A stretch of DNA of 52,192 bases from Nocardioides sp. Root1257 (GTDB lineage Bacteria; Actinomycetota; Actinomycetes; Propionibacteriales; Nocardioidaceae): positions 1 to 52,192 of the forward strand of contig NZ_LMDV01000002.1 of assembly GCF_001425175.1 (NCBI RefSeq). The letters are read 5' to 3'. The notes beneath the pieces were generated by a model. The model searched no databases. It was not told where the DNA came from and saw only the letters and a list, made by a program, of their open reading frames with translations. Every line of letters begins with the position of its first letter. Position 1 is the stretch's first letter. A program made the position numbers and the translations under genes. Shown here in pieces: positions 36,320 to 45,569 of the stretch.

Positions 36320-37428
36320 GCAGGCTCCTGTCGTCGGGCTCGCAGCAGCGTAGCGAGCGGGGCCACGGCTTCGCGGGGCGCGAAGTCGCGGCAGGCGGTG
36401 TCGTACGCCGCGGCGGCGGCTCGGGCCAGCTCGTCGCGGTCCTCGGCCAGCCGGACCAGGGCGTCGGTCAGCGCCTCGGCGTCACCCGGGGGGACCAGCA
36501 CGGCGCCGTCCCCCAGCACTCGCCGTTGCGGGACGGTGTCGGCGGTGACGACGGCGCACCCGGCGGCCGCCCCCTGGTAGACCTTGTTGGGTACCACGCG
36601 CAGCGCCTTGGGGTTGGTACCGAAGATGCCGAGGCACACGTCGTGGGCGGCGACCAGCGCCGGGAGGTCGGCGGCCGCGACCCAGTCGAGCCAGCTGACG
36701 CGGGGCCGGTCGCCGACGAGCGCGCGGACCTCGTCGTACTCCTGCCCGGTGCCGATCATGGTCACCTCGACGGGTGTCGGGCCGTCGGCCAGGCGCGCGA
36801 GAGCCGCGCCGATCACGCGGGTGCCCTGGAGCGGGGTGTAGAGGCCGAAGAAGACGACGCGCAGCGGGCCGTCGTGCGCCGGTCGTGGCGCCGCGAACCA
36901 GGTGCGTCGGGCGCCCACCGGCACCACGACCGCCTTGGCGGCGGCCTCGGTGGAGAGCGTCCCGCGCTGCTCCTCGGTGTCGACGAGGACGATGTCGGCA
37001 GCGCCGAGCGCGGCTCGGTCCAGGCGGGCCAGCGCGCCCTGCTTGAGCCGGCTCGTCTCACCGCGGTCCCGCGCGGTGTCGGCGGCCCCGATGAGGTGGT
37101 CGAGGACGATCGGCACGTCCCGGAACAGCCGTCGGGCCAGGAGCACGTCGAAGTGGCCGAGGTAGCCGACCAGGACCGCGTCCGGCGGGCTCTCCCGGCG
37201 CAGCCTCCGGGCCGCGCGAGCCAGCGTCGTCCACCGCTGCAGCAGGCGTACGCCGAGCTGCGGCAGCAGCCACGGCCGCTGCAGGATCCGGACCCGGGCC
37301 GCCGTGCCGAGGCCCAACGGCGCGTTGCACTCGACCACCTCGAACCCGCTCTCGCGGAGCCCGTCGACGAGCACACCGACGCGGGGATGGGACTCGACGT
37401 CGTACGTCCCGAACGCGATGACCCGCAC
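36316..37428 (-). CDS. Glycosyltransferase, GT4 family
   Basis: A 370-residue GT-B enzyme. The N-terminal domain starts RVIAFGTYDVESHPRVGVL; the C-terminal donor domain has VVFFGLYTPLQGTRVI, TMIGTGQEYDEV and the end of the EX7E region around NKVYQGAAAGCAVVTADT with VLVPPGD. The preferred start is GTG 37428; the acceptor is unknown. It is divergent from the flippase-like gene with a 40-nt gap, so promoters for both must overlap there. Confidence 0.88.
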   Translation of the reverse strand: MRVIAFGTYDVESHPRVGVLVDGLRESGFEVVECNAPLGLGTAARVRILQRPWLLPQLGVRLLQRWTTLARAARRLRRESPPDAVLVGYLGHFDVLLARRLFRDVPIVLDHLIGAADTARDRGETSRLKQGALARLDRAALGAADIVLVDTEEQRGTLSTEAAAKAVVVPVGARRTWFAAPRPAHDGPLRVVFFGLYTPLQGTRVIGAALARLADGPTPVEVTMIGTGQEYDEVRALVGDRPRVSWLDWVAAADLPALVAAHDVCLGIFGTNPKALRVVPNKVYQGAAAGCAVVTADTVPQRRVLGDGAVLVPPGDAEALTDALVRLAEDRDELARAAAAAYDTACRDFAPREAVAPLATLLRARRQEPA

Positions 37429-37468
37429 GACGCAGAACACTAGTGGAGCCCCCGGTAGCCTGCTCGTC

Positions 37469-38428
37469 GTGCCCGTGCCCCCTCGCCTGATCGCCTTCCT
37501 GCGTGCGGCGTACGGCGTGCTGTCGAGCCGGCCGGCGCGCGTGGTGTTCGTCGTGCTCGTCCTGGGCATCGCGACCCGGGCGATCGTCGTGGAGTGGCCG
37601 CACATCAAGAGCGCGCTGACCGACCTCGACCCGCTCGCGGTCCTCGGCGCGCTGCTCGCCCTGCTCGCGGGCATGATGGCGGCACTCGCGGCCTGGCGGA
37701 CGCTGATGGCGGGCCTCGGGTCGCCGTTGCCGTGGCGGGTAGCCGGCAAGGTCCTCTTCGTCGGCCAGCTGGGCAAGTACCTGCCCGGCTCGGTCTGGCC
37801 GATGATCGCGCAGATGGAGCTCGGTCGCGACTACGGCGTCCCGCGTCGCCGCTCGGCCACGGTGTTCGTCCTGCTGACGGCGCTCAACCTCGCCAGCGCA
37901 CTCGGCACAGCCTGCCTGCTGCTGCCCTTCGCCGACGGCGCCGACGGCCGGCTGGCGTGGCTCGCGCTGCTGACCCCGGTCTTCTGGGCGGCCTTCCACC
38001 CCCGGCTGCTCAACCCGATCGTCGACCTCCTGCTCAAGATCACCCGCGGCGAGCCGTTGGAGCGGCCGATCACCCTGGCGACCTCCGCGACGGCGCTGGT
38101 CGCGCTGCTCGTGCAGTGGGTGTTCTTCGGCCTGCACGTGCTCGTGCTCGGCGTCGACCTGGGCGCGTCGGCCTCGGCGCTGGCCGCCGGAGCCGTCGGG
38201 GGGTTCGCCGTCGCCTGGGCGCTCGGCCCGCTGCTGGTGATCGCGCCTGCTGGCCTCGGCGTACGCGAGGTGACCCTGGTCGCCGTGCTCACGCCGCCCC
38301 TGACGACGCCGGCCGCCCTGGTCGTGGCCCTCATCTCGCGCCTGCTGATGACCGTCACCGACCTGCTGCTGGCGCTGACCTTCTACCTGGTGGGCCGCGT
38401 CAGCGCTCGACGTACGCGAGCGACTTGA
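37469..38428 (+). CDS. UPF0104 / lysylphosphatidylglycerol synthase TM-domain protein
   Basis: A 319-residue integral membrane protein with about eight helices. It has the family motif FVGQLGKYLPGSVWP, in which the GKYLPG turn is characteristic, and PAGLGVREVTLVAVL near the C-terminus. Proteins of this family often flip or bind polyprenyl or phospholipid intermediates next to glycosyltransferases. The start is GTG 37469. Its 3' end overlaps recO by 29 nt (convergent). Confidence 0.87.
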   Translation: MPVPPRLIAFLRAAYGVLSSRPARVVFVVLVLGIATRAIVVEWPHIKSALTDLDPLAVLGALLALLAGMMAALAAWRTLMAGLGSPLPWRVAGKVLFVGQLGKYLPGSVWPMIAQMELGRDYGVPRRRSATVFVLLTALNLASALGTACLLLPFADGADGRLAWLALLTPVFWAAFHPRLLNPIVDLLLKITRGEPLERPITLATSATALVALLVQWVFFGLHVLVLGVDLGASASALAAGAVGGFAVAWALGPLLVIAPAGLGVREVTLVAVLTPPLTTPAALVVALISRLLMTVTDLLLALTFYLVGRVSARRTRAT

Positions 38429-39140
38429 GCGCCCGCTCGAGGTGCCAGGCGAGGTACGCCGCCACCAGGCTGCTCGCCTCCTTGAGCTGACGCGGGTGGG
38501 CGGCGTCGACGACGGCCCAGTCCCCGCTCAGCAGCGCGGCCAGCAGCTCGACCGTGTCGGGTGACGGGTTGGCGGAGCCGGGAACCCGGCAGGTCGCGCA
38601 CAGCACGCCGCCCATCGACGGGTTGAACCAGCGGTGCGGCCCGGACCCGGGGTTGGGCACGGTCCCGCAGCGCGCGCAGTGCTCGAACGACGGCGCGTAG
38701 CCCGCGACCGCGAGCGAGCGCAACAGGTAGGAGTCGAGGACCTGGCTCGGACCGTGCTCCCCCGCCGTCATCGCCCGCAGGCCGCCGACGAGCAGCAGGA
38801 ACTGCTGGACCGACGGCTCGCGCTCCTCGGTGACCAGTCGGTCGGCGGTCTCGAGCATCACCGTGCCGGCGGTGTAGCGGTCGTAGTCGAGACCGAGCCC
38901 CTTCGCGTACGGCGTGATCGTCTCGGCCTGGGTGATCGTGTCGAGGTTGCGCCCCTCGGCGAGCTGGAGGTCGACGTGGGTGAACGGCTCCAGGCGCGAC
39001 CCGAAGCGCGACGTCGTACGACGGACCCCCTTGGCGACCGCGCGGACCCGGCCGTGCTGGCGGGTCAGGAGCGTGACGATGCGGTCGGCCTCACCCAGCT
39101 TGTGGGTGCGCAGCACTATCGCCTCGTCTCGGTAGAGCAC
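38400..39140 (-). CDS. recO: DNA repair protein RecO
   Basis: A 246-residue recombination mediator that loads RecA with RecR. The N-terminal OB fold reads YRDEAIVLRTHKLGEADRIV, with VRAVAKGVRRTTSRFG and EPFTHVDLQL. The C-terminal domain has a four-Cys zinc site (CARCG and CATC). Length is normal. The GTG at 39140 gives MLYRDEAI, the expected start. Confidence 0.96.
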   Translation of the reverse strand: MLYRDEAIVLRTHKLGEADRIVTLLTRQHGRVRAVAKGVRRTTSRFGSRLEPFTHVDLQLAEGRNLDTITQAETITPYAKGLGLDYDRYTAGTVMLETADRLVTEEREPSVQQFLLLVGGLRAMTAGEHGPSQVLDSYLLRSLAVAGYAPSFEHCARCGTVPNPGSGPHRWFNPSMGGVLCATCRVPGSANPSPDTVELLAALLSGDWAVVDAAHPRQLKEASSLVAAYLAWHLERALKSLAYVER

Positions 39141-39163
39141 CTGCCCATTGTGCCGGGGCGGCC

Positions 39164-40021
39164 TCAGGAACCGGTACGACGGCGGCGGCGTGGCGTGCGC
39201 CAGCAGCTGTGGGCGAGCTCGACGGCGGCCTGATCGAGCCGCGCCGGCCGCAGCCGCCACTCCAGCGGTGTGCGAGCCGTGAGGTAGCGGGCGCGCGGCA
39301 GCTCGGCCGCCAGCATCTCCGCGTCGGCCAGCGGGCGCATCGGGTCGAGCGTGTGGCCGACGACCAGGGCGGGCACGTCCATCCGGCGCCGCTCGCGCAC
39401 CGAGGGTGCGGCGCGGCCGAAGAAAAGCCCGTGCACCAGGGCCGCCACGGCGCCGGGGCGCTGGTCGCAGGTGTCGAGGGCGATCCCGGCCCAGAACGGC
39501 ACGATGCCGCGGGGCACCGGCCGGGTCGCCCGGCGCAGCGCCGAGATCACGAACGGTGCGAACCGCGCGGTGAGGAGCAGCGGTCCGAAGGTGAGGACCC
39601 CGGCCTCCACCCCGTTGTCGAGGATCGGCGCCTCCAGGATCAGCCCGCGCACCCGGGCCGGTGCGATCGCCGCCGTCTCGAGCGCGGTGTTGGCACCGAG
39701 CGAGATCCCCCCGATCACGGCCTGGGGTGCGCCGAGGTGGTCGAGCAGTGCCACCACCTGCTCCGCGAACGCGGTCACCGAGTAGGCCTGCGGGTCGGCC
39801 GGCCGGTCGGAGCGGCCGTGGCCGAGCGGGTCCAGGGTGACCACGTGCAGGCCCTCGGCGGCCAGGACCCGGGCGAGCGGCTGCTGCATCCGTCGCGGCA
39901 GCAGCTCGGCCGGCAGCAGCACCACCCAGGCGTCGCCCGCGCCGTACTCGGTGAACTCCAGGCGGTCGCGTCCCGTGTCCGTCTCGACGAAGAGCTGTCC
40001 GATCCGCTCCGACACCAGCAT
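39164..40021 (-). CDS. Alpha/beta hydrolase
   Basis: A 285-residue hydrolase. The strand before the oxyanion region is WVVLLPAELLPRR, followed by VTLDPLGHGRSDRP, and the nucleophile elbow is IGGISLGANTALE (Ser in GxSxG). The acid and His are probably in VVGHTLDPMRP and near the C-terminus, where the usual final His is not obvious (AVELAHSCW is a candidate). No signal peptide is seen. The start is ATG 40021. It precedes recO on the same strand by 23 nt. Confidence 0.87.
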   Translation of the reverse strand: MLVSERIGQLFVETDTGRDRLEFTEYGAGDAWVVLLPAELLPRRMQQPLARVLAAEGLHVVTLDPLGHGRSDRPADPQAYSVTAFAEQVVALLDHLGAPQAVIGGISLGANTALETAAIAPARVRGLILEAPILDNGVEAGVLTFGPLLLTARFAPFVISALRRATRPVPRGIVPFWAGIALDTCDQRPGAVAALVHGLFFGRAAPSVRERRRMDVPALVVGHTLDPMRPLADAEMLAAELPRARYLTARTPLEWRLRPARLDQAAVELAHSCWRTPRRRRRTGS

Positions 40022-40087
40022 GGGCCCACAGTAGACGCGCCGCGCGAGGAGTCGCCCTGGACGGCACTGGGGGTCGAGACTGCACCC

Positions 40088-42484
40088 ATGTGGATCCTGG
40101 GCCGCGGGCGGCTGAACCTGCCCACGGCCGTGCTCGTGCTCGGCGTCGTCTTCGGCGCCGGGGTGCTCGCGATCGCGTCCGCACCGGACGGCTCGCCGGC
40201 GGCGATCTGGTGGCCGGCTGCCGGCATCTCCGTCGCCCTGCTGGCGCTCACCCCCCGCCGCTGGTGGTGGTGGCTGGTCCCGGGGATCGTCGTCGCCACC
40301 TGCGCCGCGAACCTCGTCGAGGGCCGCGACCTCGACCTGGCGCTCTGGCTGGCCGTCGCCAACGCGAGCGAGGCCGTCGTCGCCGCCGCGTTCCTGTGTG
40401 GCCGCGACCGGGAGCTGCCCGAGCTCGCGAGCCTGGAGGTCTTCCTGCGGCTGCTCGTGGCCGCGGTGCTCGGCGGCGTCACGATGGCCGCGATCGCCGG
40501 GATCGGGCTGTCGCTCATCCTCGGCGACCCGTACCTCCAGTCGCTGCGCTCGCTCTCGCTCTCCCATGCCGCGTCGACGCTGGTGGTCCTGCCGATCGTC
40601 ATGGCCCCCCTGGTCCGCCGACGTCGCGGGCTCGCCTGGGAGCTGTCCGTCCAGCTGCTGGCCCTGATCGTCGTCACCGTCCTGGTCTTCGCCTCCGGCC
40701 AGACGCGGTCGCTGGAGTTCCTCCCGCTGCCCCTGCTGATCTGGGCGGCCCTGCGCTTCGACCTCGCGATCGTCGCCTGGGAGCTCGCCGCTCTCTCGGT
40801 CATCGTGATCCTGACGAGCTCCGCGGGCCATGGCCCGTTCGGCTTCGACTTCGAGCGCGGCCAGGTGAGCGCGCTGGGCCTCGGTGCCGTGCTCCAGGCC
40901 TTCGTGCTCGCCTGCGCCTTGATGGCGCTCCCGCTCGCCATCGGCATCGAGCAGAACCGGCGACTGCTGGCGCGGGTGAGCAGCAGCGAGAAGCTGACCA
41001 GCGCGACCCTCGACACGACGGCAGCGATGATCCTGGTGACCGACCTGTACGGCGAGGTGCTGCGGGTCAACGGCGCGACGACGGCGCTCACCGGCTTCGC
41101 CGAGTCCGAGCTGGTCGGCAAGGACATCTGGGACATGCCGTTCGCGCCTCCGGGATCGACCGGCTACCCGGCCGGGCTGCCCTCGGAGCCGGACGCCCAG
41201 GCGAGCCGCGAGACCGACGTCGTGACCCAGGGCGGCGAGAAGCGCCGGGTCATGTGGAACACCAGCTACGTGCGCGACGACCGCGAGCGGCCGACGTACG
41301 TCGTGATCACGGGCACCGACCTCACCGCGGAGCGGACCGCCGCCGGTCTCACCCAGCACCTGCTCGAGGCCGCGGCGACGACCGCGATGATCGGCATCGA
41401 CCCGCGCGGGCGGATCACGGTCTTCAACGCGGGCGCGGTCAACCTCCTCGGCTACGACGCCCAGGACATCGTCGAGACGCCCTTCGTCGACCTGCTGGAC
41501 CCCGACCAGGTGCAGCAGCGCTGCCGGGGACTGACCGGCGACGCCGCCTTCCAGCACCTCGTCGCCGGGCTCGGCAGCGCGGGCGAGACGGCGCCGCGGG
41601 ACTGGACCTGGACCGGCAGCGACGGGCGCCGGCACACCGTGTCGATGACGCTGAGCATCGCGGCCGACACCTTCGCAGCGCGGATCGGCTACCTGTGCGT
41701 CGGACGCGACGTCACCGAGGCGCGGGCCAGCCAGGAGATGCTGATCGCCGCCCTCGAGAAGGAGCGCCTGGCGGTCCAGCGGATGAAGGACCTCGACGAG
41801 GCGAAGAACGAGTTCGTCTCGACGGTGAGCCACGAGCTGCGCACGCCGGTGACCAGCATCGTGGGCTACACCGAGATGCTCGAGGACGGCTCGCTCGTCG
41901 CTCCGGCGCCGGAGCAGCGGCCGCTGCTGCAGAGCATCGCGCGCAACGGCCAGCGGCTGATCCTGCTCTGCGACGACCTGCTGACGCTGAGCGGCATCGA
42001 CTCCGGCGCGGCCCGGTGGGAGCGCAACGCCGTCGACCTCTCCGCGATCCTGGTCGGCGCCGAGGACGCCCTGCGCGCGCAGCTCGCCGGGCGCGACCTG
42101 GACGTCGTGGTGATGTCGACCGACGGTCCGATCCCGGTGCTCGGCGACCGGGTCCAGCTCGAGCGGGCGCTGACCAACCTGCTGAGCAACGCGATCAAGT
42201 TCACCGAGGACGGCGGCCGGATCGAGGTGTCCGCCAAGGTCCACGAGGGCGAGGCCTGGCTGACCGTGAGCGACACCGGCATCGGCGTGCCCGTCGACGA
42301 GCAGGCCGGCCTCTTCCAGCGGTTCTTCCGGTCCTCCTCGGCCCAGGAGCGCGCGATCCAGGGCACCGGGCTGGGGCTGTCGATCGTGGCCGCGATCGTG
42401 GCCACGCACGGCGGCGAGATCGACGTACGGTCCGCGCACCTGGAGGGCACCACGTTCACGATCCGGCTGCCTCTCGCCCGGTGA
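40088..42484 (+). CDS. MASE1-domain PAS-sensor histidine kinase
   Basis: A 798-residue membrane kinase. The N-terminal 290 residues form a MASE1-type sensor with eight or so helices, starting with WPAAGISVALLALTPRRWWW, typical of MASE1. Two PAS domains follow (LDTTAAMILVTDLYGEVL; AATTAMIGIDPRGRITVF), then HisKA with TVSHELRTPVTSIVGY (His582) and HATPase with NLLSNAIKFT, DTGIGV and GTGLGLSI. The start is ATG 40088, divergent from the hydrolase. No response regulator is next to it. Confidence 0.92.
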   Translation: MWILGRGRLNLPTAVLVLGVVFGAGVLAIASAPDGSPAAIWWPAAGISVALLALTPRRWWWWLVPGIVVATCAANLVEGRDLDLALWLAVANASEAVVAAAFLCGRDRELPELASLEVFLRLLVAAVLGGVTMAAIAGIGLSLILGDPYLQSLRSLSLSHAASTLVVLPIVMAPLVRRRRGLAWELSVQLLALIVVTVLVFASGQTRSLEFLPLPLLIWAALRFDLAIVAWELAALSVIVILTSSAGHGPFGFDFERGQVSALGLGAVLQAFVLACALMALPLAIGIEQNRRLLARVSSSEKLTSATLDTTAAMILVTDLYGEVLRVNGATTALTGFAESELVGKDIWDMPFAPPGSTGYPAGLPSEPDAQASRETDVVTQGGEKRRVMWNTSYVRDDRERPTYVVITGTDLTAERTAAGLTQHLLEAAATTAMIGIDPRGRITVFNAGAVNLLGYDAQDIVETPFVDLLDPDQVQQRCRGLTGDAAFQHLVAGLGSAGETAPRDWTWTGSDGRRHTVSMTLSIAADTFAARIGYLCVGRDVTEARASQEMLIAALEKERLAVQRMKDLDEAKNEFVSTVSHELRTPVTSIVGYTEMLEDGSLVAPAPEQRPLLQSIARNGQRLILLCDDLLTLSGIDSGAARWERNAVDLSAILVGAEDALRAQLAGRDLDVVVMSTDGPIPVLGDRVQLERALTNLLSNAIKFTEDGGRIEVSAKVHEGEAWLTVSDTGIGVPVDEQAGLFQRFFRSSSAQERAIQGTGLGLSIVAAIVATHGGEIDVRSAHLEGTTFTIRLPLAR

Positions 42485-42502
42485 CAGCCGGACAGTGAGC
42501 GC

Positions 42503-44038
42503 TCAGGAGACGTGCAGCACCGTGCCGAGAGCCAGGCACGTGGACTGGGCGCCCTCGCGGAGCTCGGCCGGTGCGACCGTCGCCTGCAGGGCGTACCACC
42601 CGGCCTGGTCGACGTAGGGATAGAGCGTCACGGTGGCGTCGCCGTTCATGGTCTGGCCGATGGAGGTCGCGATGGCCCCCGAGCAGCCGGTCGCGCTGAG
42701 CTGCTGCTGCGAGGAGTAGGGACCGAGCACGCTCAGGGTCACCCCGACCGCCGGGTAGCGGGGCAACCCGGAGAGGCCGATGCGGACCTCCGCGTTGCCG
42801 GCCTGCATCTCCGGGTTCTGCGCGTTCAGGGACACCGTCGGCACGGCCTTGACCGTGGTGACCGCGCCGCAGCCTCGGACCGGCAGCGCCGTGGGCGTGC
42901 CGTCGACCGCCACCTCCCAGATGTAGTAGCCGGGCGCGCCGGGCACCTGCGACGGCAGGGTGTAGTCCCCGTCGACGCTGACCGTCGCGCTCCCGGCCCC
43001 CAGCGCCGCACCGTCGCACTGGGCGGCGGACGCCGAGGGGAAGGGTCCGTGCAGCGTTCCGGTCGCGTCCCGTGCCATGCCGTCGCCGGCGACGGTGGCG
43101 GTGACCCGTGCCGGAGACCCGGCCGAGACGGTGGCGGGGCTGGCGCGCAGGGCCAGCGTCTGCGGACCTCGTACGGCGGCCCGCGTCCTGGCGACGATCG
43201 TCCTCCGGGCGCCGCCCTCGGCTGCTGCGGCCTCCCCCTGGCGGACCGGCATCCGCAGACGGAGCCGGTGCTCGGGGACCTGCCGGACGGTGGCGGTCAC
43301 GCGCTGCCATCCCGCGTGGGACTGGGAGAAGCGGGCTACCGCCCGGCCGTCGTCGCCGGTGACGGCCTGGATCGCCTCGGCGCCGGTGGCGGACAGGGTC
43401 ACGGGCAGTCCGGGAGCAGGGTGGCCGTGGCCGTCGGTGACGGTGACCACGGCGGCGACCGTGCCGCCGACGTCCGTGCCCGTCGCCGTCAGCCGGGCCC
43501 GGTACTCCCCCGCGTGCCGGCGCGACTGGTCGAGCATGATCCGCGCGAACCGTCGCACGATCCCCGGATCCTGCGCCTCGGTGATGCGCCGCTCGCCCCG
43601 GTCGCCGCTCGTGCCCCAGCGGCCACCGACGAGGAGGTCGTAGACGCTGACGTCGACGGCGGCGGCCTGGGCCGCGTCGCGGTAGCCGCCGTACTTGGAC
43701 AGGATCCAGGCCACCCGCTCGGTCTCGCCGTGGGTCGGGCCCCGGCGACCGCCGAGGTCGCCGACGACGCGCGCGCTCCGGTACCCGCGGCGGTTCGGAT
43801 CCTTGGTCGGCGTCGTCACGAAGACCGGCTTGCCATCGACCAGGTACCCGCCGATCCAGCCCCCGTCGGCACTGCCGTCCGGGGGGATCTCGTAGCCGGC
43901 CCACCGCTCGGGTCGGTCCGCGCCGCGCACCGTCGGCCCGGCGGCGACGGTGGGCACCACGAGGAGCGGTGAGACACCCACCACGAGTGCGAGGGCCAGG
44001 GCGGTACGACGTCCTCGGACGCTGGTGTTGTCGGACAT
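42503..44038 (-). CDS. Large secreted protein with Ig-like domains, unknown function
   Basis: A 511-residue exported protein with a signal peptide (about 1-33). The first 170 residues (WIGGYLVDGKPVFVTTPT ... ERVAWILSKYGGYRDAAQAA) form a domain that I relate, from memory only, to the N-terminal region of actinobacterial surface proteins where a Cys normally follows the VDG strand; here there is none. At least three beta-rich Ig-like domains follow. Four Cys in the C-terminal half (QCDGAA, RGCGAV, TGCSGA, STCLAL) suggest two disulfides. It has AGGAGG upstream of ATG 44038 and begins 10 nt after the SARP-type gene, so it shares its transcript. Confidence 0.8.
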   Translation of the reverse strand: MSDNTSVRGRRTALALALVVGVSPLLVVPTVAAGPTVRGADRPERWAGYEIPPDGSADGGWIGGYLVDGKPVFVTTPTKDPNRRGYRSARVVGDLGGRRGPTHGETERVAWILSKYGGYRDAAQAAAVDVSVYDLLVGGRWGTSGDRGERRITEAQDPGIVRRFARIMLDQSRRHAGEYRARLTATGTDVGGTVAAVVTVTDGHGHPAPGLPVTLSATGAEAIQAVTGDDGRAVARFSQSHAGWQRVTATVRQVPEHRLRLRMPVRQGEAAAAEGGARRTIVARTRAAVRGPQTLALRASPATVSAGSPARVTATVAGDGMARDATGTLHGPFPSASAAQCDGAALGAGSATVSVDGDYTLPSQVPGAPGYYIWEVAVDGTPTALPVRGCGAVTTVKAVPTVSLNAQNPEMQAGNAEVRIGLSGLPRYPAVGVTLSVLGPYSSQQQLSATGCSGAIATSIGQTMNGDATVTLYPYVDQAGWYALQATVAPAELREGAQSTCLALGTVLHVS

Positions 44039-44048
44039 GACTGCCTCC

Positions 44049-45569
44049 TCAGCCGACGGGGTTCGGGGGTGCGGTGCCGGGGTCGACCGGTCGGCTCGCG
44101 GGTCTGGCTGCGGGAGCGGCGCCGGAGGGTGTCCCCTCGTCCGACGGGCGGTCGGGACTCGCGGTGGACGACGCCGAGGCGGTCGGTGTCGCCGCCGCCG
44201 GCTCCACCGACGTCGTCCCCGACGACGCCGGTGCCGCCGCCTCGAGCACGCCCCCCGTGTCCGCCGTGTCCGCCGTGGCCGGCGGGCCGGGGACCCGCAG
44301 TCGTCCGCTCACGGTGGACGCCACCGACGACGTCGCCAGCCAGCGGTAGACGCCCGGATCGAGGCCGGCCAGCTCGAGGACCCGACCGTGTGCGCTGCGC
44401 ACCAGCACCGTGCGTACGACGCCCGCGCCCGTGCGGCCCTGGACCTCGAGGCGGACGACGGCCGGCCGGAGGGTGGAGCGCACCAGGAAGACGGCGGAGC
44501 CGACCGCCGCACCGACCGGCCGCACCACCATCTGCCCGGCCTGGATCGCAGCCCCGGCCGGGAGCACGCGCATCGGCGACCCGGTCGACCCGGGTGGGTC
44601 GCCCGCGCCGCCGACGCCGTCGCGGTGCCCGATGCCCGCCACCGCCAGAGCGACGGCCAGGACCAGCGCCGCGACACCGAGGAGCCGGAGGAGGGCGCGC
44701 CGGGCCTCGACGGGCCGTGCCGGCCCGGGCACCGGTTCGGGGATCGCGATCACCGGCCTGGTCCGGACCGGGGGCGGAGCGACCCGGACCTGGTCGTGGG
44801 CAGGGAGCGGCTCGGTCGGCTCGGGCGGTACGGGCGGTACGGGGGGTGCGGTGGCGAGGGCCGGCTCGACCAGGTCGAGGATCGTGCGCGACGGAGGGGC
44901 GTCGAGCTCGGACCGCATCGCCGTGCGATAGCGGTCGAACTCCCGGCGTGCGCTGCCGAGGTCGCCGCACTCGAGGTGGGCGCGGATCGCGAGCTCGCTC
45001 GCCCACTCCAGGAGGGGGTCGATGTCGCTGGCGGCGTCCGCGGCGGCGGCGGTGAGGGCCAGGTCGTGCACGTCGAGGCCGTGGCGCGCGACTCGTTCGA
45101 GCCCCTTCACGCGCAGCCGCTCGAGGGCCTCGCGCTGCTGGAGCACCCAGTCGTCGTACCAGTCGGGGAGCAGGCCCGGCACCGCCAGCCGCGACGGCAG
45201 GTCCGCGACCGCGCCGTCGGCGAGCGGGGCCTCGGCCGCGGCGGCGGCCCGCCGTACGTCGTCCACGTCGACCTCGACGTCGTCGCCCAGCCCGATGGTG
45301 AGCCGGTCGGCCTGGAGCAGCCCGGGGCTGCGCTGCTGGGTCTGGAGGACGGCGCGGCGCAGGCTGGCGAGCGCCCGCTCGTCGGTGCTCTCCGGCCACA
45401 GGGTGCCGGCGACGTGCAGGCGACTGCTCCGCCCGGTCAGGCCGAGAAGCGCGGCGAGCCGCTCCTCGCGGTGCCCCAGCTCGACCTCCGCGCCGTCGAC
45501 GACGAGCTGCCACCGGCCCAGCAGGCGCAGGGAGAAGCGCTGCTGTGCTGCCCTGGTGTCCTGCGGCAT
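44049..45569 (-). CDS. SARP/BTAD-type regulator with transmembrane anchor and outer domain
   Basis: A 506-residue protein. Residues about 10-100 are an OmpR-like winged helix typical of SARPs (FSLRLLGRWQLVVDGAEV, LAGTLWPESTDERALASLRR with its VAGTLWP form). Residues about 110-235 form the BTAD helical repeat region (LPDWYDDWVLQQREALERLR). After a Pro-rich linker a single hydrophobic helix (about 290-312, LLGVAALVLAVALAVAGIG) leads to about 190 outer residues, with a beta-rich part and a low-complexity Thr/Ala/Ser/Pro tail. The start is ATG 45569 with GGAGGCGGG upstream. It is divergent from the peptide genes. Confidence 0.85.
   Translation of the reverse strand: MPQDTRAAQQRFSLRLLGRWQLVVDGAEVELGHREERLAALLGLTGRSSRLHVAGTLWPESTDERALASLRRAVLQTQQRSPGLLQADRLTIGLGDDVEVDVDDVRRAAAAAEAPLADGAVADLPSRLAVPGLLPDWYDDWVLQQREALERLRVKGLERVARHGLDVHDLALTAAAADAASDIDPLLEWASELAIRAHLECGDLGSARREFDRYRTAMRSELDAPPSRTILDLVEPALATAPPVPPVPPEPTEPLPAHDQVRVAPPPVRTRPVIAIPEPVPGPARPVEARRALLRLLGVAALVLAVALAVAGIGHRDGVGGAGDPPGSTGSPMRVLPAGAAIQAGQMVVRPVGAAVGSAVFLVRSTLRPAVVRLEVQGRTGAGVVRTVLVRSAHGRVLELAGLDPGVYRWLATSSVASTVSGRLRVPGPPATADTADTGGVLEAAAPASSGTTSVEPAAATPTASASSTASPDRPSDEGTPSGAAPAARPASRPVDPGTAPPNPVG

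Noticed and set aside
39164..42439. Minus-strand frame of over 1000 codons joined to the alpha/beta hydrolase
   Set aside because: The part right of 40021 is the antisense of the MASE1 kinase; the hydrolase starts at ATG 40021.
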